A stretch of DNA of 64,000 nucleotides. It comes from Daphnia carinata. Lineage: Eukaryota; Arthropoda; Branchiopoda; Diplostraca; Daphniidae. Below are positions 23,380-33,396 of the stretch, piece by piece. The position numbers and the translations under genes are program-made. Under the pieces are notes generated by a model. That model had not been told where the DNA came from. It saw only the letters and a list, made by a program, of their open reading frames with translations, and searched no databases. How positions within the stretch are numbered: the first letter of the stretch is position 1; each line of letters opens with the position of its first letter. Location: the NCBI RefSeq assembly GCF_022539665.2, contig NC_081331.1:5986501-6050500 (forward strand), given 5' to 3'.

Positions 23380-23672
23380 TCAATACGGTCTTTGCAATAA
23401 ATGAAATTTCTTAATAAAATTCATAATTTGTTTAAACGAAGCAGGTTGATTTTCTGGGGCATGATAACCGTAATACGGCCGTTTGTACTGATAGACTGGT
23501 TTATAATAATCTTCAAGAGTAAATTGCGCTTGATATTCCTCTTGAAGGTAATTGTGTTGATCATAAGGCGGTTGGCACGAAACGACAGTCACCAAAACAG
23601 CAAAGACAAAAATCTGTACAACAAATGAATCATTGTCTGAAAAAATTCCTTCGTGGATAAACATACCTTCAT
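23380..23672 (-). CDS. small secreted tyrosine-rich protein (cuticle cluster member)
   Basis: Two exons: 23672-23667 encodes MK and ends at GTATGT; 23613-23380 follows a TGTACAG acceptor and completes a signal peptide (IFVFAVLVTVVSC). A short mature chain rich in Y, Q and P follows (DYYKPVYQYKRPYYGYH), ending FHLLQRPY-stop. 79 residues. It has no RR domain. The signal peptide and two-codon first exon match the cuticle genes around it, so a cuticular or other secreted structural role is likely but inferred. A TATAAAA (23744-23738) and TCAGT (23715-23711) on the minus strand form its promoter. Confidence 0.75.
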
Positions 23673-23710
23673 TCTTTAAAAAAACCGATATTGAACAACG
23701 ACTGAACGCG

Positions 23711-23744
23711 ACTGATACGTGTGTCCTGTTTGCAGTGTTTTATA
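23711..23744 (-). promoter_or_regulatory. core promoter of the small minus-strand gene
   Basis: On the minus strand TATAAAA (23744-23738) precedes an initiator TCAGT (23715-23711), with the TATA-to-+1 distance about 31 bp. The rest of 23745-24302 shows no coding sequence. Confidence 0.7.
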
Positions 23745-24359
23745 ACTGCTGCGTAGCAGTGTGCAGTGCAATCGTGGACTACACCTTTTGGTTTCATCAC
23801 CTGCAGTTATGTGTCTACCAAATTTCTATTCCCATTTCCCCATGACCAATTTTCTCCAATACAGAATTCATGTGATCGTATGACAAAATTTCAGTATCGA
23901 TTTCAATTTTAAAATTTCTTCAATTCCGCTAAAGAACGCCACTTTTACTTTTCCCTGTAGGCGTTAACTGTGAAGGCAGATCTTTTCTTGAGGTATACCA
24001 CTGCCACAGATTAGGTAATCAATTGGAAAAGTGCCCCCGAACAATTCTTTATTATAAGGGACAATATGCGTTTGTATCTTTAGAGCTTCTTATATCGTTT
24101 CCCTTCTCAGTCATCAGCCGACAGCGTTTTAATTAGAGAGCTGTCTTTATCCTTTTTAATTATCTGTACGTTGTGCATATATTTGCGCGATCCATATACA
24201 AATATTACTCATAGCTATTCGTATGATAGCAAAATTCAGTTCTTTAATTATGCTGGTACAAAAAGACACATAAGGCTTTTGAATTTTACAACGTTTTTTT
24301 CATTTATTTCAATTGAGAAATTGAGAACATAAAACATGAATGAGTTACTAACACATTTG

Positions 24360-24722
24360 TTAGTATCTGACTGAATATGGTGACGCAAAGGTAGGGTACT
24401 TCAATGCCGAAGATACAGGTTTATACACTGGGACTTCTCGGTAGGGTTTATAGGTTTGCTCAGCGTATGAAGGTTTGTATGCTAGGGCTGGGTATTCCGG
24501 CTGGTAAGACGGTGTTAAATATTCCGGCTTGTAAGATTGTGCTGGATACTGTGGTCTATTGTAGTCGTTTAACAGTTGGTAAGGAACGTAATCTGTAGGT
24601 TTATGATAGGGTGGTTGCCCGTAAACTACTATGATGGCAGCAGCGATAATGAAAACCTAAAGGCATTACGTAAACATTTAAATAATGTTGAACATTCGCT
24701 AAAGAAATAAAAGTACCTTCAT
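24360..24722 (-). CDS. cuticle-cluster protein with degenerate YKPxY repeats, no RR domain
   Basis: Exon 1 (24722-24717) encodes MK before a GTACTT donor. Exon 2 (24656-24360) follows TTTAG and gives VFIIAAAIIVVYGQPPY, a signal peptide, then a 100-residue protein in total with SYKPEYLTPSYQPEY, AYKPSY and ending SPYSVRY-stop. Exon 2 has no internal ATG, so a simple ORF search misses it; the joined reading frame is continuous. A minus-strand AATAAA is present (24308-24303). Upstream TATA-like sequence is weak (GGTATACAAG). Probably a cuticular protein that lacks, or has lost, the chitin-binding domain. Confidence 0.8.
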
Positions 24723-25447
24723 GTTTGTCAGGTAAACGTATGCCGTAGAACAGTCAGAACACAACTAATGACTCTGTCTTGTATACCAAAGTTTTTATTT
24801 ACATGCGTGACTCCTCCTCTCCGTCTCTTCCGCATTTGGGTCACTATCCTTGCATACGTTTCCTTGTCTTCCATCATCTGCGGCATGTGTCAGAGAAATT
24901 TGTCTTTCCCTTTCACCACATTTTTTTTGTACTGGTTTGCTTGGCTTGATTGCGCAATTTAGCCAATGTAGGAAACGAGATCAACTTAAACGTATACGCC
25001 AGTTAAATACATTGCAAACTGGATCAATATTTAGAAAACTATAGTGACAGCACATTATTGAGCGAGGCTAATACGCAGCAGTTAGGCTATAGCAAAAGAA
25101 TGGCTGTGAAATAACAATGAACGGCAAAGCATTATTTCAAATAATTACCGTAGTAGCAATAGAACATGTTATTCCACAGCTAGGAGAAATCCCACCTCAC
25201 GACAAAAATCGCTCCAACGTGGAAGTGAAATATTGCCAAGTTTCTTTTGATCGGTCTGACGAAACTGTAATCGAAATGGAAACCACTACAATGGCTATTG
25301 CGTAATTTCGTCATAGACGTCCTGATACTGATGAAATCAACAGTAAGAGGTGGAGTCACATTCCATAATGCTTCCTCACTATAAATACGGTTGGCGAACA
25401 CAGCAACAGGCATCAGTTCGATCCAGTGCACAGCACATCCGAAAAAC
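24723..25447. other. divergent intergenic stretch between two cuticle-cluster genes
   Basis: Short frames here (for example 24768-25044 and 25117-25305) have no recognisable features. The right end carries the promoter of the next gene. Confidence 0.4.
25380..25417 (+). promoter_or_regulatory. core promoter of the 24-bp-repeat cuticle gene
   Basis: TATAAATA at 25380-25387 is followed by TCAGT at 25413-25417, with the same TATA-to-initiator spacing as the other genes in the cluster. CATCAGTTCG resembles the initiator flank of cuticle gene 1. Confidence 0.7.
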
Positions 25448-25960
25448 ATGAAGGTATCCTTTTGCATTAGTTATTTCATTTGATTAAAAAGAGAATAATG
25501 GACTATCTTTTCCAAGGTGTTCATCATCGTTCCATTGATTGCCTTAGTTTCAGGCCAAGTGCAATATGAAAAGCCAAACTATATTCGCTATTCCTACCCG
25601 GAATACAAGCCGGAATACTCAGTGGCTTACAAACCAGAATATTCAGAAGTTTATAAAACAGAATATTCAGAAGTTTATAAACCAGAATATTCAGAAGTTT
25701 ACAATCCGGAATATCCCGCAACTTACAAGCCGGAATATCCCGCAACCTACAAGCCGGAATATCCCGCAACCTACAAGCCGGAATATCCGGCTGTTTACAA
25801 ACCATCGCCTGTTTACAAACCTACATATTACGAACCGACGTATACGCCCAACTACCCAGAAGTTTACAAGCCAATTCCTTACGAGCCAACATACACCACC
25901 TTGGATTCTCAATCCAATTACCCTCCTACCTATGGAACTCTCTATCGGAATAAGTTCTGA
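25448..25960 (+). CDS. secreted YKPEY-repeat cuticle-type protein, no RR domain
   Basis: Exon 1 (25448-25453) encodes MK before GTATCC; exon 2 (25517-25960) follows CCAAG. The protein has 149 residues: signal peptide VFIIVPLIALVSGQ, then eight-residue repeats of two kinds, EYSEVYKP and EYPATYKP. A more varied tail (SPVYKPTYYEPTY, EPTYTTL) ends TLYRNKF-stop. The DNA repeats in 24-bp units, nearly identical between adjacent copies, so repeat number may vary in populations. No chitin-binding domain is visible. AATAAA is at 26051-26056. Confidence 0.85.
25630..25800 (+). repeat. coding minisatellite, 24-bp unit
   Basis: Two families of 24-bp units lie side by side: about three copies around CAGAATATTCAGAAGTTTA, then at least three around CCGGAATATCCCGCAACCTA. 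Each unit encodes eight residues, so copy-number change keeps the frame. Confidence 0.8.
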
Positions 25961-26263
25961 ATAGCTTACTTTTAGACATAAATTTTCGCCAACATCATGT
26001 TCTATGTAAAAAGCCCTGTCATTATAACATTGTTTACAAATTCATCAAACAATAAACGTATCATAAAATTTAAACATCTCTAAACCTTCTTCCTATGACC
26101 AATGTATAGTTTACGTAAGTACCCAATTAAGGTTAAACTATGCACTCACTAATGAAATACTATTTTTTTCACCTACCTTTCTCTTTGTCGGTGAACAAAG
26201 CGTACGGATGGAAAAATGCTGTTTCCTAGTGAAGGAAATCTGCACGATAGGGTTCAGCCTAAC

Positions 26264-26271
26264 TATATAAA
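26264..26271 (+). promoter_or_regulatory. orphan cuticle-type promoter remnant
   Basis: TATATAAA at 26264-26271 lies upstream of CTACATCCAGCTGGTGTACG near 26381, which resembles the 5' UTR CATCCAGCTGTTGTAC of cuticle gene 1. No ATGAAG/GT exon or signal peptide follows before METTL16 at 26465. It may be a decayed or incomplete member of the cluster. Confidence 0.3.
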
Positions 26272-26464
26272 GTTCATGGAGAAGCTGCACGTCCTACGCA
26301 CCTTCCCCACTGCTACTGCTTCCTGCTCACAAGTCAAATTGTTCAATATCTGCGTGCACAGCTGAGCCAGCGTTATCAGCCTACATCCAGCTGGTGTACG
26401 CACTTGAATACGAATAGCTTACCCAGTCACGTATTCTGTAAGTTTGCGAAGAAAAATATACGTT

Positions 26465-28111
26465 TTATTTTTCAAATAAATGGTTCTTCATATACTGTAA
26501 GATTTGATTCATCGATTCTCTACCCAAACCTCCTTCGATCCACTGCATTTGTAAGGAAATTAAATTTGCATCTGTTTCCTCCACAAGAAGTAATCCTTTT
26601 AAGCAAAACTTGTGACTGTTTTGCTCTTCAGGGATATCTACATCAATTTTAGCTTTCTTCGGTTCGGGCTGTTCCGAAGCTTGATTTGAGATGCGTTTTT
26701 CTTCTCGTTGCCTCCTACGTTGATTCGACCATGTATTTTCCTTTGCGATGAACTCAACAGCTTTTCTGTTCTTCTTTTCTTTTACTTTCCTGATCTCCAT
26801 CTGGAAACAGATTACATTACAGACTTCTGTAAAAAGTTTTGCCCTTTAAACTAGATCTTACTTTTAAAGAATTTAAAAGCTCTACACTTTTGAGGAGAAC
26901 GCAGGCAACGCTGAATTCTCCTTTAGAGCTCCACCGCTCGCGGGAAATGGAGTAGTTTAAAGGAGGTGGTCCTTTTGCGTTATTTTTCCGCCGACTTTGG
27001 GGTGAGTTAGCGAGCACTATGTTATCACAGAAAGTCCAGGCCAAACCCCAACGAGTAGTGCGGCCTTGGCAGAATTCAGTTTCATTCCAAGAACAGGCAC
27101 CTGCCTCCTTCAGAAGAGCTTTTATTGGAACTAGACTTGATTTGTGGCCTACCATAGTGGTAAATAATCTGAAAAGCAAAAAGCTTCCATCAGTAAAAGA
27201 AGGTTTAAGAAAACTAATGCCATTTTTTTTACCTCACACAAGGCTTTAATTCATGACACTCTTTAATGAGATTTTCTATAAACTTAACCTCACCACCTTT
27301 CACAGCGATTTCAGTGGCAGAGGTAGACCCACCAGATTTGGGACACATTGGTAAAGGCCTTTTTTCACTTCTTGATTTGGGTCCAAAACTATCACTGTCA
27401 AAGAAGGGTGGGTTACACATTGTAAAGTCATACTGTTTGGTGGTGTCAATGTTTCCATGTAGCATGGATTCAGCAGATACTTTTATGACTGTCACATGAG
27501 TTTGTAAACAATTACGCTCCAATGTATCCACAGAGCACTTGTAGTTTACTTCATCTGTTTCAGTGGCAGTAAAATGCCATCCTTTCATTCTAGCTGCAAG
27601 TATGGGGTAGATACAGCATGCCCCAGTCCCAATATCAATCCCATGTACCAATTGTTCTGTAGTTGGTTTGACTGATTGTAGTAAATCTTCAACCCACAGT
27701 AAGTAGTTAAGGCGTAATGGAAGAGTTGGAACTAATCTATCAGGAGGCAATTCCACTTCAAGATTAAAATCTCGCTTTAGAAGAACAGTGGACAGAGCTC
27801 TGACTGCAGCTGCATCCTTGAAATCAATTTCGATTTTTCCTGACAGTTTCTGAAATAAAAAACCAAACATTGAAACCATATTTGATAAAATGAAAAGGAC
27901 ACATCTTGTATTACAGCATTTGAATATCAAAATGCATAGAAAGAAATAGAGTGATAAAGCAGGTTAAGTATAGATGTTTTGTACAATTATTAAATGCTAC
28001 TGAAAACAAAAATGAGATTGTCACCTGCTTTGCGTATTTGCGAAACTCTGGGAATTTGAGTGCCAGTTCCTTGAAGTCTGGAGCAATTCGGTAAGGATTG
28101 CGTGGATGCAT
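26465..28111 (-). CDS. METTL16: METTL16, U6 snRNA / mRNA N6-adenosine methyltransferase
   Basis: RNA m6A methyltransferase; the family methylates U6 snRNA and SAM-synthetase mRNA. Four exons on the minus strand. Exon 1 starts at ATG 28111 (MHPRNPYRIAPDFKELALKF, ending AKQ). Exon 2 (about 27849-27240) carries the Rossmann core: PLRLNYLLWVEDLL, the SAM-binding GIDIGTGACCIYP and the catalytic motif NPPF (CNPPFFDSD). Exon 3 (about 27178-26864) has VGHKSSLVPIKALL and EFCQGRTTRWGLAWTF, strongly diagnostic. Exon 4 (to 26465) is a basic linker followed by a KA1-like end (LISLQMQWIEGGLGRESMNQ) matching the vertebrate C-terminal RNA-binding region. About 450 residues, shorter than the vertebrate protein. 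It shares a 122-bp divergent promoter with mRpL44. Confidence 0.95.
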
Positions 28112-28233
28112 AACTGAATTCACGTTAGAAAACCTGACAGCAATACAGCAACCGGCAAAACTGATGTTCGTATAACGAGCGAAAAAAGTAACAGCTGATA
28201 AACACGTGCGTCTTTTGTTTGAAAAGCCAAAAA

Positions 28234-29555
28234 ATGGCCGCTCTGTGGAAGACATGCCAGCAATGTCTCCGTTATGGATTTTCAAACGTCTCTATTTATA
28301 CGTCAATAACAGCAGTAAATGTAATTTCCAAGAGAAATTTTAAGGCCCGTTGGGTTGCGCCGACATTGAGGGAGTTGAAACAAAGAAAAGTAGTAGAGGA
28401 GGACCGGAATGGAGGTCCAAAAATTTTTCATCGAAGTACTTTCCTTGAATGGTACTATGCTTAAATTCCATAGGTTAATTAACTCAATATTTTAAATGCA
28501 AAATCCATTTTAGGAACTATGATGCAGAAATCTTTGCCTTCAGCAACAGACTGGGAGAGAAATTTAATGATTCATCTTTACGAGCAGCATTAACACATAA
28601 ATCCTACATTGAAAGGGAAACTGCCAGGCTGTCAGAGATTGGTGTGGAATCAAACTTACAGTTCCAAGATAATGAAGCCCTTTCCCAGAAAGGGGGTGAA
28701 ATGTTGAGCAAGTTTATCAATGGTTATCTGAGAGCAGTATTCACACAAGTACCTGAAGAGCTTATAACGTATAATTCTTTTGCCTTACATTGCTCACCAA
28801 GATTTGGTTTTGTAAATTCAAACTTCTTACAATTAGAGCAATGCATGACTTCCTGACTTCCAACCCAACTTTAGAAACTGTTGCGAAACATATAGGGCTC
28901 GGTGATCTGATGCTGTGTGCTGTAAGTTTCCACATGACATTTTTCCTTAATCCATGTAAATAATGTACATTTCAAACATTAGGATTTCCCTTGTGAAACA
29001 GAAACCTATGTCAAATCCTTTAAGGCAATTGTTGCGGCTTTGGCTGAAAGTTCGGGTGAAGAACGTGCCCGAATTTTTGTTCAAGATCTGGTTGTTACGC
29101 AGTTGTATGGTCAAGATGTAAATGAATTGTGGAATCCTGTTGATCCTATAGGAAATTTGACGGCAATCCTCAAGCGGGAAGGAAAAGCTGAGCCAGAATT
29201 TCGGCTTATAAAACAGGCTGGATCAAATTCAATTCTTGCTGTTTTCTACGTGGGAGTATATTCCGATAAAAATTTTATTGCAGAAGGTAAATGTACTTTA
29301 TACGTATTCACAAAAAAATTTGGGTTCTATAAAATTGTATACGATATAGGTGCAGGAGAAAGTTTAGAAGTCGCCAAAGAAATGGCAGCACGTGAAGCAT
29401 TAAAAAAATTCTTTCACACAGAGGATTCAATGAGGGCGTTGCCATTTGGACGGCAGTTGAAGAACATTCAGTCCAAAATAGCACAGTTAGAAAACCAACC
29501 AAATGTACCACTTAGTGAATGGATCTCAGGAAAAGTCGTGTCCGCTGTTCACTGA
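28234..29555 (+). CDS. mRpL44: mitochondrial large ribosomal subunit protein mL44
   Basis: Component of the mitochondrial ribosome with an RNase III-like fold and a double-stranded RNA-binding domain. ATG 28234 (MAALWKTCQQCLRYGF, mitochondrial-targeting-like) with RNFKARWVAPTLRELKQR. The first exon ends at TG/GTACTA and joins at 28515 to NYDAEIFAFSNRLGEKF, then AALTHKSYIERET of the RNase III-like domain, where catalytic acidic residues are not conserved in this family. A later junction gives EELITAMHDFLTSNP. The final exons hold FVQDLVVTQLYGQDVNELWN and the split dsRBD (AVFYVGVYSDKNFIAEG, then GAGESLEVAKEMAAREALKK). Stop TGA 29553-29555. It converges on Sas-4, which ends 92 bp away. Confidence 0.93.
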
Positions 29556-29647
29556 TATCGAAATTCATGTGAATTATACTGAATAACTGGATATGACGGC
29601 TGACAAATATAGAGTTTGAAACATTGAACTAAGTGATGGGTATGGCC

Positions 29648-32600
29648 TTATTCTTGGGTCTGAGCTTCACCAGTGTCGGTAATTACTTGTCCGTCCTTGT
29701 TCTTAACACGTATTCTTCCATTAGCGTATCTGGTTTCTGATCGACCATCTTCATAAACTGTTTTAACAGTGCCATCAGGATATTCTCTTCTCTAGTCGAC
29801 GTTAAAAAAATGTAACGATGAAGTTCCTGTTGTGACAAGATTTTAAAACAAATTTCACCTTGCAAATTGGTGTGTAGATTTCTCGAATGCCAGAAGGAAA
29901 GGTCATAACGCCATGTCCTTTGCCATCCGTCCATAGCTTTGTGCCATCAGGCAACTGAGAATCCTCTCGTCCATCGGGATATTTCGTCTTCTGTGCACCT
30001 CCAGGATACAAGACATGAGATCGGCCATCTGGATAGGTAGTCTCTATCTGTCCGCTACAAGTAAATAATCCCTTAGCGACACCTAAAGCTTTCATAAGAT
30101 ATTTGCAACACCAAACCTTGAAAATTCTAGAATGTCTGTTCCATCTGGCTTGGTTGTATGTTTCGTCCCGCTATCTGCATAGGTGTATACTACGCTTCCA
30201 TCAGCCAACTTCTGTTTAATGTCACCGTTGTAGTAGACGACTTGGGTTCCTCTGCCATCCGGCCAGATTTCTTTACGATTGCCATTGGGGTAGAGCACTA
30301 GCTTGGTTCCGTCCGGTAATACAGTTTGAGAAACAGTTCCTACGACAGTAATCGTTTATGACAAGGTAACAAACTAAAAAATTTCGAAATTCTAAACAAA
30401 CCAGATCCTGGACTGGAATTCGTGGCGCAGATTTCTTCCATTTTTTTGGGATTAACTGTTTCACCGACTTTATTTGGTTCTTTCTGGGCATTTCGAGGCG
30501 ATGGAATGGCTTCGTTAGAAATAACCAAAGCCACCTGTGGACTCTGCGGCTGAGGTTCAGGTCCACTTTCTTCTGTTACTACAGGGAGTGGTTTATCAGA
30601 TTTTGAATTTTTCGCCTGCATTTTACAAGTACGTTATAGCTATTGGAAATTCTAAGATATTAGCTATATGTAAAATACCAAAGCCCCAGGTCGAAGACTA
30701 GCATTTAGACGACGTCGTAAATTTTGCTCTTCTGTACGCAATTTTTCAAGATTCTCAGTTAATTCGCGGTTTCGAATTTCAAGCGTGCGTATCTTTTCCT
30801 GAACCTTGGTTTGGTTTGCCATCCATTTATTTTCTTTCTGTCGATGTTCTTCCTTTGTTTGTTTCAACTCTTCCCTTAACCTGCTTAATTGCTCCTCGTT
30901 TTCTTCAAAAGAACAAAACAACTTACTTAGCAGTGGAGTTCTCAAAGCTTTTTAGCCAGCAGATACCTTTTAGTTGAGGAAGATCTTTAAGTTGTTCTAT
31001 TCGCACTCTCTTTTGTTCTTCGCTATACAGCAACTGCAGTCTTCGCTTTTCGTTTTCTGCGTATCGCTTAAATTTTTCTTGTTCCTGTTCCAACTTTTGT
31101 TTCGATTCGTCATGTTCTTTCCTTGCCCGACGTACGGCATCGGTTTCGCGTCGGTAGTTTGCTATTTCGCGCTCCAGGCTGGTAAGTCTGGATCGCAAGA
31201 GTGACGTTTGATAAACGATACGAGGATCTTCTATCGGTAATGGTAACGCTGCACCTGTTGGAATGATTTAAAATGAAGGTGAATGCCCTACGCGAAATGT
31301 AATTTTTAAGATACCTTTCATTTGATTGACGACAGGATCGGATAGGTCACCGAGGGGATTATTATTTTTAAGAAAACTATTGTCTTGAGTGGGAGACGGG
31401 AGCTCTTCATTCGTGAATAATGATCGAATCGGGTTGCCAAAAAGTTTTTGGTAATCGGGAAACCCTATTGGGGAAGTAGGCGTTTCATCCAAATCGAAGC
31501 AGCTTTCTATAGGACTCGCCGGACGGTCTGACTGATGGCTGGGTCGAATTGTATTGGAAATGTAGGGTGATGCGTGAGATTCGCACGCGTTTTCTTCCGG
31601 GATATCTGCCAACCATGGTTTTTCGCAATCTTCGTTTGACATGCTACGTGGCTGATCTGCGTCGACAGTCTCTGCAAAGCGAACATGCCTAGTTGGTTTT
31701 CCCGCTTTTTTCTCTGGCGCAATGCCGGCCTCTTCACTATTGTTAACTGAAAAGTTTGTCTGTTTTCTTGAAAGGAAGTTAATAACTTTTGACGGTGAAG
31801 GAAGATGTGTAACTCCTTTATCAATGAGTTGGCCAATAAGAGATGAACTGGATGAGAAACTAGCGTTAATATTGGCAAACCGTTCCAAGAGCTCAAATAC
31901 TGCAAGGTCTTCTTCGTTTTTAGAAGAATTAACTTCTTGTAGAGACTCGTCGACATTTACTTGGGCCTGGAACGGTACAATCTCCATGCTAACTTTAGTA
32001 TCTTGCAATGGTTCCAAGGGAACTGATTTCAGTTTAACCTGATTTCGCATGTGGGATACTGGCTGTTTATTTGTCTTTGGGGCTTCTTTTGTGGTAGCAT
32101 TTGTTGTAGAACTAAATGGAATTTTGTTTTCAAAGCATGGGGCTTCTTTTCCAGTAGAAGTTGTAGAACTAAATGGAATTCTGTTTTCTTTTCCGGCTGT
32201 TGCTTTGGACTGAGTTCTCTTCTCTACCCTTGGCTTTGAAATCACACCAAACCTTGATATTCCCTGTCCTCTTTTGAGAAATGGGAATTTCTTTGCCTGG
32301 CCAGCATTTTGCGATGACAGAACTTGATCTTTACTACTCATTGAGGTTTCTAGCAATTGACTGAATGTGCGCACAGACTTTGGTTTTTTCAGTGGTACAT
32401 CATCAACATTGTTTGGTGAGGTTATAGAAATCTTTGGACTGTTGCATCTGTTTTCTTTTGGATTCTCGAGTCCTTCTTCCACAATAAAATTGGATGGCTC
32501 CAGGGTTCCAAGTGATGTATTTTCTGGGATGGTTGCACCATCACAAGTATTTATCATAGACAGAAGTTTTTTCTGTTTTTCAATCAGAAGCAGTCTTTGT

Positions 32601-32707
32601 TGTTGCTGTTGTTCTATCAAACGGTTTTTCTGCTCTTGCTGCCAAACCCTTAGTTGCTGAAGCACATCTTCCGACATAACACCATCCGCGGATATTCCAC
32701 TATCCAT
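29648..32707 (-). CDS. Sas-4: Sas-4 / CPAP (CENPJ), centriole assembly protein
   Basis: Centriole length and assembly factor. The start is taken as ATG 32707 (MDSGISADG, then [20 protein letters not shown]), because CPAP proteins begin with such a W-containing helix. An in-frame upstream ATG at 32848 would add 47 residues, but that stretch contains a TATCGATTT element and reads more like 5' UTR. The long first exon continues through a polar region with [15 protein letters not shown] and FQKLFGNPI-like motifs. Then come coiled-coil exons ([36 protein letters not shown]). The C-terminal exons carry the TCP10/G-box beta repeats: [51 protein letters not shown], ending TGEAQTQE-stop (29650-29648). 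This repeat domain, which binds STIL/Ana2 in the family, makes the call firm. Confidence 0.92.
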
Positions 32708-32817
32708 ATTTGAATTTGAAGCACGTATGCAAAAATTTTTTTCATAAAATCGTGATTCAAAATTACGTTGACGACCTAAAAGTTGAAACGTCAAACAAAA
32801 CTGATTGTTTGAATCCC

Positions 32818-33396
32818 GATAGTCGATAGTTTCAATATCGATTTCCATGCAGCAATTGGTTTTATTTCATTTTTCGTGTTTTTTCTTACGTTAAAAATAT
32901 TAACTGTTGACTCTTAATTGAATTATTTAATTTCATCGAACGCAACAAAGCATTTTTTTTTTCAGAAACATTACCGGTTAATTCGTTCTAACATTTGACG
33001 GCAGAGGGCAATGGCTACGTCCTTGACAATCTATTGATGGCCACTACTGGATGGCGGGCTTTACTACAGGAGGCATGGGAGGGGGGGCTTTGGATTTCCT
33101 TGCTATCAGCTGGGTTCTCAGCTCGGCTCAAAACGGCTCGGACAGCCAGAGGAGTCTTTTACTAGTTTCTTACTCCGTCGAGTGAGGCAAAAATCGTAGT
33201 CAAATCTGACGAAATACTTTTGCCTGTCCGTTTTACACAAATGGCTAGTTTTCCTGTTAGACGTGTTATTTGTGTCTGATCTTTCAAACCGATCGGTCTC
33301 GTTTTTGTTCTTCAGTGCCCATCCGTGGTGTGGCGGTTCCTGTTTACTCTCTTTTAATAATAGTTCAGGAACAGAATTTTGCTGATTTCTTCGAAA
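32818..33396. promoter_or_regulatory. divergent upstream region between Sas-4 and Ttd14
   Basis: This gap separates two oppositely transcribed genes. AATATCGATTTCC near 32835 and GTCGATAG near 32822 resemble DRE/DREF sites. No TATA box with a TCAGT initiator was seen, consistent with housekeeping promoters. No coding sequence beyond the possible Sas-4 extension. Confidence 0.35.

Noticed and set aside
25630-25800. Regular short repeats resembling a CRISPR-like array
   Set aside because: The 24-bp units are contiguous with no unique spacers and are in frame within a secreted protein; this is a coding minisatellite in an animal genome.
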